The notes under the pieces are model-generated. The model saw only the letters and a list, made by a program, of their open reading frames with translations, did not search any database and was not told where the DNA came from. The translations under genes were made by a program, and so were the position numbers. This document shows positions 41,822 through 53,503 of a stretch of 64,000 nt of DNA, in pieces. Origin of the DNA: Microbacterium sp. EYE_78 (GTDB lineage Bacteria; Actinomycetota; Actinomycetes; Actinomycetales; Microbacteriaceae); NCBI RefSeq assembly GCF_023149035.1, contig NZ_JAHXMY010000002.1, positions 310,001-374,000 on the forward strand. Reading direction: 5' to 3'. The number at the start of each line of letters is the position of its first letter. Position 1 is the stretch's first letter.

Positions 41822-42514
41822 ATGTCTCCCGTCCTCGACTGCCGCGATGCCGGCCAGCTGCTCCCCGCGCTCCGCCAGGCACGTCAGGCCATCGGCCGCG
41901 GTGAAGTGATCGTCATGCCCACCGACACCGTGTACGGCGTCGCGGCCGACGCGTTCAACGCTTCGGCCGTCGCCCGTCTGCTGGCGGCGAAGGGACGCGG
42001 GCGTCAGTCCCCGCCGCCCGTCCTCGTCTCGGGGCCGACGACGATGCGCGCCCTGGTCGCCGAGGTGCCCGAGGCGGTCGAGCGGCTGATGGAGCGGTTC
42101 TGGCCCGGCGGCCTCACGATCGTGCTGCCGTCCCAGCCCTCGCTCAGCTGGGATCTGGGGGAGACCCGCGGCACCGTCGCCGTCCGGATGCCCGACGACG
42201 CGTTCGCCCTCGAACTCCTCGAGGAGACGGGTCCGCTGGCGGTCTCGAGCGCGAACCTCACGGGCAAGCCGGCGGCCCTCGACATCGACTCCGCCGTGGA
42301 GATGCTGCGCGACAGCGTCTCGGTGTACCTCGACGGCGGCATCGTCCGCACCGGCGTCGCCTCGACCATCGTCGACGCCACCGGGCTCGTCGGCGCCGAG
42401 CGGCGCCCGGTGCGCGTGTTGCGGGAGGGTGCCGTCTCCCGGGTGGAGCTGCGGGACGTGCTGGGCGACCTCCTCGAACCCGACGACGCTGCCGACGAAG
42501 ACGACGTCGCGTGA
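41822..42514 (+). CDS. L-threonylcarbamoyladenylate synthase (Sua5/YciO/YrdC family)
   Basis: A 230-residue enzyme that makes threonylcarbamoyl-AMP from threonine, bicarbonate and ATP, the first step of the t6A37 tRNA modification. VIVMPTDTVYGVAADA near residue 30 and the RFWPGGLTIVLP segment near 97 are family motifs; SSANLTGKPA binds the nucleotide side. The C-terminal acidic tail is short, so this lacks the full Sua5 extra domain. It lies downstream of prmC, as in many actinobacteria, and overlaps the next gene (GTGA). Confidence 0.94.
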   Translation: MSPVLDCRDAGQLLPALRQARQAIGRGEVIVMPTDTVYGVAADAFNASAVARLLAAKGRGRQSPPPVLVSGPTTMRALVAEVPEAVERLMERFWPGGLTIVLPSQPSLSWDLGETRGTVAVRMPDDAFALELLEETGPLAVSSANLTGKPAALDIDSAVEMLRDSVSVYLDGGIVRTGVASTIVDATGLVGAERRPVRVLREGAVSRVELRDVLGDLLEPDDAADEDDVA

Positions 42515-43671
42515 GGGACTACCTGCTCGCCTTCGCCGTCACCGGCGCACTCACCTTCGTGTTCTCGTGGGTGGTCTGGCGTGTGGCGATGCGATTCGGT
42601 CTGCACCCGGCCGTGCGCGAGCGGGACGTCCACAAGAACCCGACCCCGCGCCTCGGGGGCGTGGCGATGTTCATCGGCATGCTCGGCTTCTTCGCCGTGT
42701 CGTCGCAGCTGCCGGCGTTCGCCATCGTCTGGCAGGAGCCGGAGATGGTGTGGTCGCTGCTGGGAGCGGCGGCGCTCATGGTCGTCGTCGGCGTGGCCGA
42801 TGACCTCTGGGACCTCGACTGGATGATCAAGCTCGGCGCGCAGTTCGTCGCCGCGTGGATCGTCGTGGGCCTCGGCGGTCTGCAGATCTTCTTCCTGCCG
42901 TTCGGGCAGCAGGTGGTCGTCTCGAGCTGGGTCAGCATCAGCCTTCCGATCCTGCTGATCGTCATCGTGATGAACGCGGTCAACTTCATCGACGGCCTCG
43001 ACGGTCTGGTCGCCGGCGTCTGCCTCATCGCCAACGCCGTCTTCTTCGCGTACTCGGCGATGCTCGTGCGCGACTTCGACAACAGCGCGCAGAGCAACAC
43101 CGGGGTCTTCATCGCCGTCATGCTCCTCGGCATGTGCGCGGGCTTCCTGCCATTCAATTGGAACCCGGCGCGGATGTTCATGGGGGATGCCGGTGCCCTG
43201 GTGCTCGGCCTGATGATGGCCTCATCGGCGGTCGTCGTGACCGGCAACCTGGCGCCGAACCTCCTCGCCGACAACGACCTGTTCGGCCGCTCGCAGCTGC
43301 TCGGTGCCTTCATCCCGGTCATCCTGCCCGTCGTCGTCGTGCTGCTGCCCCTCCTCGACTTCGGCCTGGCCGTCATCCGCCGCATGGCCCAGGGGAAGTC
43401 CCCGTTCTCGCCCGATCGCAAGCACCTCCACCACCGCATGCTCGACATGGGCCACACCGACCGCAACGCCGTGTTCGTCTTCTATGCCTGGACCGCGGTC
43501 GTGTCGCTGTCGGTCCTCCTCATGTACATCGGCACCACGAAGGACTGGCCGGGGCGCTACTGGCCCGCCGTCGCCTTCCTCGTCGTCGGCGGCATCGCCT
43601 GCGTCCTCGTCACCCTCCCGCCCGCCCGCCGGCGCCGCGTCGTCGCGCCCGACCCGAAGGTGCTCTCATGA
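42511..43671 (+). CDS. wecA: undecaprenyl-phosphate sugar-1-phosphate transferase (WecA/TagO type)
   Basis: A 386-residue polytopic enzyme (about 10-11 helices) of the MraY/WecA family. It transfers a UDP-linked GlcNAc-type phosphate sugar to undecaprenyl phosphate at the inner membrane, starting wall-polymer synthesis. Catalytic motifs: VADDLWDLDW near residues 94-103, NAVNFIDGLDGL near 152-163, and the C-terminal HLHHRMLDMGH that marks WecA/TagO rather than MraY. The start is GTG, overlapping the Sua5-type gene stop. Confidence 0.92.
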   Translation: MRDYLLAFAVTGALTFVFSWVVWRVAMRFGLHPAVRERDVHKNPTPRLGGVAMFIGMLGFFAVSSQLPAFAIVWQEPEMVWSLLGAAALMVVVGVADDLWDLDWMIKLGAQFVAAWIVVGLGGLQIFFLPFGQQVVVSSWVSISLPILLIVIVMNAVNFIDGLDGLVAGVCLIANAVFFAYSAMLVRDFDNSAQSNTGVFIAVMLLGMCAGFLPFNWNPARMFMGDAGALVLGLMMASSAVVVTGNLAPNLLADNDLFGRSQLLGAFIPVILPVVVVLLPLLDFGLAVIRRMAQGKSPFSPDRKHLHHRMLDMGHTDRNAVFVFYAWTAVVSLSVLLMYIGTTKDWPGRYWPAVAFLVVGGIACVLVTLPPARRRRVVAPDPKVLS

Positions 43672-44168
43672 CCACCCCCGCTCTCTCGTCCACCCGTCTG
43701 TTCCGGACGACGCTCGTCTGGTCGGGCATCGCCACCGCGGCCCTGGCGGTCGTCGGCGGCGTCCTGGGGCTGATCGTCGCCGGTCCGTCCGGACTGTGGA
43801 GCGCGCTGGTCGCCGTCCTCATGGCGGCCGTCTTCCTGGGGTTCACCGCGGCATCCATCCTCATCGCCAACCGCTGGTACGGGGATCCGCTGTTCGTCCC
43901 GATCTTCTTCGGGTCGGTGATGGGCGGCTGGATCCTGAAGTTCGTCGTGTTCCTCGTCGTGCTGTTCCTGCTCCGTGACCAGCCGTGGCTCGCCCCGATG
44001 GTGTTCCTCATCGCCCTCGTGGTCAGCATCCTCGTCTCGCTGGCGATCGACGTGCTGGTGATGATGCGGATGCGGGTCTCCGCCGTCAGCGACACCACCC
44101 TCCCCACCGCCGCCGACGTCGAGGCGGGGGAGCGTCGAGGCGGGGACTCGAGCGGTCCCCAGGGCTGA
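43668..44168 (+). CDS. AtpI-like membrane protein upstream of the atp operon
   Basis: A 166-residue protein with four helices (two N-terminal hydrophobic hairpins around WSGIATAALAVVGGVLGL and VFLGFTAASILIANRWY, then GGWILKFVVFLVVLFLL and VFLIALVVSILVSLAID). Its position directly before atpB and its size match AtpI/actinobacterial ATP-synthase accessory proteins, which help assemble the c-ring. The sequence itself is weakly diagnostic. The ATG overlaps the wecA-type stop (ATGA); a TAGGCT -10 for atpB follows its own stop. Confidence 0.75.
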   Translation: MTTPALSSTRLFRTTLVWSGIATAALAVVGGVLGLIVAGPSGLWSALVAVLMAAVFLGFTAASILIANRWYGDPLFVPIFFGSVMGGWILKFVVFLVVLFLLRDQPWLAPMVFLIALVVSILVSLAIDVLVMMRMRVSAVSDTTLPTAADVEAGERRGGDSSGPQG

Positions 44169-44174
44169 TAGGCT
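44169..44174 (+). promoter_or_regulatory. -10 hexamer TAGGCT for the atp operon
   Basis: TAGGCT immediately after the AtpI-like gene stop, 72 bases before the atpB start. Confidence 0.5.
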
Positions 44175-44246
44175 GTTCTCGAGCCCGCCTGAATCCCGAC
44201 GGGAACGTCTGCGGAGTCAGCTCACCGACCATCGTCGCCCGATCCT

Positions 44247-45366
<1,120 letters not shown>

Positions 45367-45394
45367 TCTCGACACAGATTCCTAAGGAGACAGG

Positions 45395-45946
45395 ATGCTG
45401 AACGCTCTTGTCATTGCCGCCGAAGAGGGCGAGGCGCACAACCCGCTCCTCCCGGCCTGGTACGACATCATCTGGTCGGCAGTCTGCTTCGTCGTCATCC
45501 TCTTTGTCTTCTGGCGGGTCGCCCTCCCGAAGATGAAGGACCTCCTCGACCAGCGTGCTGCCGCCATCGAGGGCAACATCGCGAAGGCCGACGAGGCGCA
45601 GCGCAAGGCCGAGGCCGCGCTCGAGGAGTACACCGCGCAGCTGGCCGAGGCCCGCAAGGAGGCCGGCGAGATCCGTGACGCCGCCCGCGAGGACGGCAAG
45701 AAGATCGTCGCCGAGGCGAAGGACTCGGCGTCGGCCGAGGCGGCACGCCTCACCTCCGCGGCGCACACGCAGATCGAGGCCGAGCGCCAGACCGCACTCG
45801 TGTCGCTGCGCAGCGAGGTGGGCACGCTCGCCCTCGACCTCGCCGGCGGTGTCATCGGTGAGACCCTCTCGGACGACGCCAAGGCGAAGGCCGTGGTCGA
45901 CCGCTTCCTCGCCGACCTCGAGGCATCCGAGAAGGCGGCCAAGTAA
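45395..45946 (+). CDS. atpF: ATP synthase F0 subunit b
   Basis: A 183-residue stator subunit. An N-terminal transmembrane helix (IIWSAVCFVVILFVFWRVAL, about residues 25-44) is followed by a long Ala/Glu/Lys-rich helix with an 11-residue-like pattern, and ends in a delta-contacting segment. AAGGAGA precedes the ATG. The stop overlaps the atpH start (TAATG). Confidence 0.95.
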   Translation: MLNALVIAAEEGEAHNPLLPAWYDIIWSAVCFVVILFVFWRVALPKMKDLLDQRAAAIEGNIAKADEAQRKAEAALEEYTAQLAEARKEAGEIRDAAREDGKKIVAEAKDSASAEAARLTSAAHTQIEAERQTALVSLRSEVGTLALDLAGGVIGETLSDDAKAKAVVDRFLADLEASEKAAK

Positions 45947-46734
45947 TGGGCAGCGCGACCACTCAGGCCCTTGCGGCGACGACGTCGGCCCTCACGGCCG
46001 CGCCGGGCGTCGACCTCGGTGTCGCCCGCGAGCTCTTCGCCGCGGTGCGCGCCCTGGCCGGCTCGTCGCAGCTGAGCGGCGCGCTCTCCGACGCGTCGGT
46101 GCCCGCCGAGGCCCGACGCAAGGTCGTCTCGAGCGTCTTCGGCGGGTACTCGGCCGCGACCGTCTCGGTCCTCGACGCAGCCGTCGCGCAGCGCTGGTCG
46201 TCCGCGGACGACCTGATCTCGGGCATCGAGGAGGCCGGCATCCGTGCCGCGGCCATCTCGGCGCCGCAGGTCGACCTGGAGGCCGAGCTCTTCTCGGTCG
46301 CCCGCACGATCGCCGCGAACCCCGAGCTCGAGCTCGCGCTCGGCAGCCGACTCGGCGACGCATCGGCGAAGGGCGCGCTCATCGAGACGCTGTTGGGCGG
46401 ACGCGCGGCGGAGCCGACGGTCATCGTCGTCTCGTCGCTCGTCCAGCTCCCGCGCGAGCGTCGCGTGCGCTCCATGCTCAGCCGCGCGCTGCGCGTCGTG
46501 GCGGACCAGCGCGGCCGCTCGGTCGCGACGGTGTTCGCCGCGGCGACGCTGACGGCCGAGCAGACCGACCGCCTGCAGCGCACGCTCGCGGCGCGGTACG
46601 GCCACGAGGTCTCGCTGAACGTCGTCATCGACCCCTCGGTCGTCGGCGGCGTCCGCATCGAGATCGGCGACGACGTGATCGACGCCACCGTCTCGTCCCG
46701 ACTGGGCGACCTCCGCCAGCGTCTGGCGGGCTGA
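45946..46734 (+). CDS. atpH: ATP synthase F1 subunit delta
   Basis: A 262-residue delta subunit joining the b stalk to the alpha3beta3 head. It is the longer actinobacterial form. The C-terminal signature is VVIDPSVVGGVRIEIGDDVIDATVSSRL, which here spans residues 225-252. Mostly helical N-terminal half. The ATG overlaps the atpF stop by one base. Confidence 0.94.
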   Translation: MGSATTQALAATTSALTAAPGVDLGVARELFAAVRALAGSSQLSGALSDASVPAEARRKVVSSVFGGYSAATVSVLDAAVAQRWSSADDLISGIEEAGIRAAAISAPQVDLEAELFSVARTIAANPELELALGSRLGDASAKGALIETLLGGRAAEPTVIVVSSLVQLPRERRVRSMLSRALRVVADQRGRSVATVFAAATLTAEQTDRLQRTLAARYGHEVSLNVVIDPSVVGGVRIEIGDDVIDATVSSRLGDLRQRLAG

Positions 46735-46806
46735 CTTTCCCGCTCCACCTCGGAGCGGACCCGGCAGGCCCGATGCCCGCCACAAGATCTCACAAGAAGG
46801 AAGACC

Positions 46807-48447
46807 ATGGCAGAACTGTCCATCAGCCCCGACGTCATCCGTGACGCGCTGAAAGACTTCGTCGCCGCCTACGAGCCCACCGGGGCCGCGGCGACCGAGG
46901 TCGGCACCGTCGTCGACGCCGCGGACGGCATCGCCCACGTCGAGGGCCTGCCCGGCGTGATGGCGAACGAGCTCGTCCGCTTCGCGAACGGCGTCGAGGG
47001 CCTCGCCCAGAACCTCGACGAGCACGAGATCGGTGTCGTCGTCCTCGGCGACTTCGCCGGCATCGAAGCCGGTCAGAAGGTCACCCGCACCGGCGAGGTC
47101 CTCTCGGTCGGTGTCGGCGAGGGCTACCTCGGCCGCGTGGTCGACCCGCTCGGCAACCCGATCGACGGTCTCGGTGAGATCGCCACGACCGGTCGCCGCG
47201 CCCTCGAGCTGCAGGCTCCGGGCGTCATGCAGCGCAAGTCGGTCCACGAGCCGATGCAGACCGGCATCAAGGCGATCGACGCCATGATCCCCGTCGGCCG
47301 CGGCCAGCGTCAGCTGATCATCGGCGACCGCCAGACCGGCAAGACGGCGATCGCGATCGACACGATCATCAACCAGAAGGCCAACTGGGAGTCGGGCGAC
47401 GTCAACAAGCAGGTCCGCTGCATCTATGTCGCGATCGGCCAGAAGGGCTCGACCATCGCCTCGGTGAAGGGCGCGCTCGAGGACGCCGGTGCCATGGAGT
47501 ACACGACCATAGTCGCGGCCCCGGCATCCGACCCCGCCGGCTTCAAGTACCTCGCCCCCTACACCGGCTCGGCCATCGGCCAGCAGTGGATGTACGAGGG
47601 CAAGCACGTCCTGATCATCTTCGACGACCTCTCGAAGCAGGCCGAGGCCTACCGTGCCGTGTCGCTCCTGCTGCGCCGCCCGCCGGGCCGCGAGGCATAC
47701 CCCGGCGACGTCTTCTACCTGCACTCGCGTCTGCTCGAGCGTTGCGCGAAGCTGTCCGACGAGCTCGGCGCCGGCTCGATGACGGGTCTGCCCATCATCG
47801 AGACCAAGGCCAACGACGTCTCGGCGTACATCCCGACCAACGTCATCTCGATCACCGACGGCCAGATCTTCCTGCAGTCCGACCTCTTCAACGCCAACCA
47901 GCGTCCGGCGGTCGACGTGGGCATCTCGGTCTCGCGAGTCGGCGGCGACGCCCAGGTGAAGTCCATCAAGAAGGTCTCGGGAACGCTCAAGCTCGAGCTC
48001 GCCCAGTACCGCTCGCTCGAGGCCTTCGCGATGTTCGCGTCCGACCTCGACGCGGCCTCGCGCCGTCAGCTCGCCCGCGGTGCTCGTCTGACCGAGCTGC
48101 TCAAGCAGCCGCAGTACTCGCCGTACCCCGTCGAGGAGCAGGTCGTCTCGATCTGGGCCGGCACCAACGGCAAGCTCGACACCATCGAGGTGGAGGACGT
48201 CCTCCGCTTCGAGCGCGAGCTGCTCGACCACCTGAAGCGGAACACGTCGATCCTCGACACCCTGCGCGACAGCAACGTCCTCGACGACGCGACCGTCGCG
48301 GAGCTCGACAAGGCGACCGACGCGTTCGTCCTCGAGTTCCAGGGCGGCAAGGGCCAGGCCATCAACAAGCCCGGTCACGAAGAGGTCGCTGCAGCGGAGG
48401 TCGACGACGTGAACCAGGAGAAGATCGTCAAGGGCCGCCGCGGCTGA
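46807..48447 (+). CDS. atpA: ATP synthase F1 subunit alpha
   Basis: A 546-residue non-catalytic nucleotide-binding subunit. The P-loop GDRQTGKT lies near residues 172-179, the alpha signature [17 protein letters not shown] near 363-379, and the N-terminal beta-barrel contains [16 protein letters not shown]. The length includes a modest acidic C-terminal extension ([20 protein letters not shown]), common in actinobacteria. AGAAGGAAG stands before the ATG. Confidence 0.97.
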   Translation: MAELSISPDVIRDALKDFVAAYEPTGAAATEVGTVVDAADGIAHVEGLPGVMANELVRFANGVEGLAQNLDEHEIGVVVLGDFAGIEAGQKVTRTGEVLSVGVGEGYLGRVVDPLGNPIDGLGEIATTGRRALELQAPGVMQRKSVHEPMQTGIKAIDAMIPVGRGQRQLIIGDRQTGKTAIAIDTIINQKANWESGDVNKQVRCIYVAIGQKGSTIASVKGALEDAGAMEYTTIVAAPASDPAGFKYLAPYTGSAIGQQWMYEGKHVLIIFDDLSKQAEAYRAVSLLLRRPPGREAYPGDVFYLHSRLLERCAKLSDELGAGSMTGLPIIETKANDVSAYIPTNVISITDGQIFLQSDLFNANQRPAVDVGISVSRVGGDAQVKSIKKVSGTLKLELAQYRSLEAFAMFASDLDAASRRQLARGARLTELLKQPQYSPYPVEEQVVSIWAGTNGKLDTIEVEDVLRFERELLDHLKRNTSILDTLRDSNVLDDATVAELDKATDAFVLEFQGGKGQAINKPGHEEVAAAEVDDVNQEKIVKGRRG

Positions 48448-48471
48448 CGCCGACGGGAGACTCAGAAACCA

Positions 48472-50839
<2,368 letters not shown>

Positions 50840-50840
50840 C

Positions 50841-51101
50841 ATGGCGCTGACCGTCACCCTCGTCTCCGCTGAGGCGGAGGTCTGGCACGGCGAGGCGAAC
50901 CTCGTCGTCGCCAAGACGGTCGAGGGCGAGATCGGCTTCATGTCCGGTCACGAGCCCGTCCTCGCGATCCTCGCGGAGGGTCAGGTCCGCATCACGCAGA
51001 CCGACGGGTCCAAGATCGTCGCCACGGCCCAGGACGGCTTCCTCTCGATGGAGGGCGACGAGCTCACCATCGTCGCAGGCAACGCCGCACTGCAGTCCTG
51101 A
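50841..51101 (+). CDS. atpC: ATP synthase F1 subunit epsilon, short form
   Basis: An 86-residue epsilon subunit consisting only of the N-terminal beta-sandwich (LTVTLVSAEAEVWHGEANLV..., with GEIGFMSGHEPVLAIL). The C-terminal two-helix domain that can inhibit ATP hydrolysis in other bacteria is absent. The ATG follows the atpD stop by one base, and a strong terminator follows, so the gene is complete, not truncated by error. Confidence 0.95.
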   Translation: MALTVTLVSAEAEVWHGEANLVVAKTVEGEIGFMSGHEPVLAILAEGQVRITQTDGSKIVATAQDGFLSMEGDELTIVAGNAALQS

Positions 51102-51112
51102 GACACCCCTTC

Positions 51113-51146
51113 CACAGCGCCGCCCGCACCGTCGGGCGGCGCTGTG
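51113..51146 (+). terminator. terminator of the atp operon
   Basis: A perfect 14-bp stem (51113-51126 with 51133-51146) with a 6-base loop, 11 bases after the atpC stop, followed by CTGTTCC. Confidence 0.8.
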
Positions 51147-51165
51147 CTGTTCCCGGAGGCCCATC

Positions 51166-51924
51166 GTGCTGATCCTGCTGCCGCCGTCCGAGACCAAACG
51201 CGCGGGTGGTGAGGGACCGGCCTGGGCCGCCGAGGCGCTCGGTTTCCCCGAGCTCGGCGCCGCGCGCGAGGCCACGCTCGACGCCCTCGTCGCGCTCAGC
51301 CGCGACCCGGACGAGGCCGCCCGCGTCCTGAAGCTCTCATCCCGGCAGCTGGGTGAGGTCGCCGCGAACGCGGCACTGCGCACCGCGCCGACGATGCCCG
51401 CCGTCGATCGCTACACGGGGGTGCTCTTCGATGCGCTGGACGCGTCGACACTCCCCGCGGCGGCACGCCGCTGGCTCGGCGCGCACGTCGCGATCCATTC
51501 CGCGCCGTTCGGCCCCGTCCGCGCGTTGGATCCGATCCCGGCCTACCGTCTCGCAGCGGGCACACGCCTGCCGGGGCTGCCGACGCCGCGCCGGATGTGG
51601 GCGGATGCCGCCGGCTCCGCGATCGCGGCATCCTCACCCTCCTTCGTCCTCGACCTCCGCTCCGAGGCGTACGTCGGACTCGGGCCGGTGCCATCCGCGG
51701 TGCCGCACGCCTACGTCCGCGTGGTGACCGAGTCGGACGGCGGTGCGGTCCGCGCACTCAACCACTTCAACAAGCATGCGAAGGGCGACCTGGTGCGTCG
51801 TCTGGCGCTCAGCAGGCCTCGGGTGAGCGGTCTCGCCGCGCTGCTGCGGTGGGCCGCGGCCGACGGTGTCGACCTGCGCCCCACCGCAGCCGGCGAGCTG
51901 CAGCTGGTCGTGCCCGCTACTTGA
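51166..51924 (+). CDS. yaaA: YaaA-family peroxide stress protein
   Basis: A 252-residue protein of the YaaA/DUF328 family, which in E. coli lowers intracellular iron during peroxide stress and binds DNA. The opening ILLPPSETKRAGG and the C-terminal NHFNKHAKGDLVRRL are the two family signatures; the helix-rich rest matches in length. The start is GTG at 51166 with CGGAGG upstream. The last 8 bases overlap the convergent DUF4870 gene. Confidence 0.92.
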   Translation: MLILLPPSETKRAGGEGPAWAAEALGFPELGAAREATLDALVALSRDPDEAARVLKLSSRQLGEVAANAALRTAPTMPAVDRYTGVLFDALDASTLPAAARRWLGAHVAIHSAPFGPVRALDPIPAYRLAAGTRLPGLPTPRRMWADAAGSAIAASSPSFVLDLRSEAYVGLGPVPSAVPHAYVRVVTESDGGAVRALNHFNKHAKGDLVRRLALSRPRVSGLAALLRWAAADGVDLRPTAAGELQLVVPAT

Positions 51925-52444
51925 TGAAGCGGAAGTTGAACGGGTAGCGGTAGCTGCCGCCGGCGTTCGCCTTCATCCCGCCCTGCACGCAGAAGATCAC
52001 GTTCGCGACCCACACGCCGAACGGCAGGATCCAGGTGACCAGTCCGGCGAAGGGGATGATCGACAGGATGCTCGTGAGGATGATCGCTGCGACGTAGATG
52101 ATCAGGAATGTGATCTGCCAGTTCACGGACTCCTTGCCCTCGCCGTTCACCCGGGGCCCGCGGTCCTTGAAGACGAGCCAGATGATCAGCGGCGGCAGGA
52201 CGAACAGGATGCCGCCGAGGTGGGCCCACATCGCCCACTGCTTGTCCTGTTCCTGCGTGAGCGGAGCGCCGGGCGCCGCTGCGTAGCCGGGCTGGCCGTA
52301 CGGCTGCTGCGGTGCTGCGCCCGGGGGCGGGGTCGTGTACCCGCCGGGAGGCGGCGACGTGTATCCGGCGGGCGGGGACGCCGGGGCTCCCGGCGGGGGA
52401 GTCGGGGTCCCGTCGGCGGGCGGCGGCGTGTTCGGGTCGGTCAT
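51917..52444 (-). CDS. DUF4870-domain membrane protein with Pro-rich N-terminus
   Basis: A 175-residue protein. Residues 1-60 are Pro/Gly/Tyr/Thr-rich and probably disordered on the cytosolic side. The DUF4870 region follows (WAMWAHLGGILFVLPPLIIWLVFKD) with three to four short hydrophobic helices, including FIIYVAAIILTSIL-type and FAGLVTWILPFGVWVANVIF segments, and ends YRYPFNFRFIK. The family has no established function. AGAAGGGG precedes the ATG. Confidence 0.88.
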   Translation of the reverse strand: MTDPNTPPPADGTPTPPPGAPASPPAGYTSPPPGGYTTPPPGAAPQQPYGQPGYAAAPGAPLTQEQDKQWAMWAHLGGILFVLPPLIIWLVFKDRGPRVNGEGKESVNWQITFLIIYVAAIILTSILSIIPFAGLVTWILPFGVWVANVIFCVQGGMKANAGGSYRYPFNFRFIK

Positions 52445-52577
52445 TGCTCGTGCCCCTTCTGTTCGAGCGCGCCGAGCGGACGGCGCGGCGGTGCATCGCG
52501 GTGCTGAGCGTCACGGTAGTGGTGCGGGACGCGTCGTGGCAACGGCTCGCCGCGCCGGGCTGAAGCCGCGATTCCAC

Positions 52578-52583
52578 TAGAGT
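52578..52583 (+). promoter_or_regulatory. -10 hexamer TAGAGT for the PP2C gene
   Basis: TAGAGT, 35 bases before the GTG at 52619, with AGGAAGG in the leader. Confidence 0.45.
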
Positions 52584-52618
52584 GTGAGGACGCTGCACCG
52601 ATCAGGAAGGGTGGCCGC

Positions 52619-53437
52619 GTGCCCGACATCGTCACCTCCTCCCGCGTCGTCCCCTCCGGCGCAGGGCCGATCGAGGTGCGCTGGGCCGAGATCACGGACC
52701 GCGGCCGTCGGCGCGAGAACAATCAGGATGCCGTGCTCTCGGCGTTCCCGCTGTTCGTCGTCGCGGACGGCATGGGCGGTCACATCGGCGGCGAGATCGC
52801 GAGTTCCCGCACCGTCGAGCGGCTGGCCGACGTCGTGCAGGCCGGCGAGGTGAGCGCGGCGGCGATCGAGGCCGCGCTGGAGCGCGCAGTCGGGGACATC
52901 GCCTCCCACGCCGACACCACCGACGACGGCACGGGCACGACCGTGACCGGCGTCTGGCTCGATCTCACCGGCGACGAGCCGACGTGGGTCACGCTCAACA
53001 TCGGCGATTCGCGGGTGTATCTCTTCCGCGACGGCGCGCTCGCCCAGGTCACCACCGACCACTCCGTCGTGCAGGAGCTCATCGCCGCGGGCCGGCTCAG
53101 CCCCGAAGAGGCGGAGAACCACCCATACGGCAACGTGATCACACGCGCGGTCGGACCGAGCGACGGGGTCGTGCCCGACTACGTGCGTCTCGAAGTCGTC
53201 GACGGCGACCGCTTCGTGGTGTGCAGCGACGGGCTCACGAAGGAGCTCACCGATTACGGCATCCTCCATTTCCTCCTCCAGCACGCCGACCCGGCCGAGG
53301 CCGTCGCCGCGATGCTGGAGGCGGCGCTCGAGAACGGCGGGCGCGACAACGTGTCGATCATCGTCGTGAGCGCCTCGCGTCCCTCCGCCGACGAGGACAC
53401 GGCGACCGTCGAGATCTCCTCCCCGACTGCCGGCTGA
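52619..53437 (+). CDS. PP2C-family Ser/Thr protein phosphatase
   Basis: A 272-residue metal-dependent phosphatase. The metal-binding motifs are RRRENNQDA (first Asp), VADGMGGH near residues 46-53, VCSDGLTKELTD near 202-213, and GGRDNVSIIVV near 245-255. It has no membrane segment. Such enzymes usually counter a Ser/Thr kinase of the Pkn type, which is not within the window. The start is GTG at 52619. It lies 66 bases upstream of the EccC-like ATPase gene on the same strand. Confidence 0.94.
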   Translation: MPDIVTSSRVVPSGAGPIEVRWAEITDRGRRRENNQDAVLSAFPLFVVADGMGGHIGGEIASSRTVERLADVVQAGEVSAAAIEAALERAVGDIASHADTTDDGTGTTVTGVWLDLTGDEPTWVTLNIGDSRVYLFRDGALAQVTTDHSVVQELIAAGRLSPEEAENHPYGNVITRAVGPSDGVVPDYVRLEVVDGDRFVVCSDGLTKELTDYGILHFLLQHADPAEAVAAMLEAALENGGRDNVSIIVVSASRPSADEDTATVEISSPTAG

Positions 53438-53503
53438 CGGTCACCGTCCACAGACGCGACGGGACGAATCCGCGGCCGCGGTCCGCGGGCGCACGGTGGG
53501 TGC

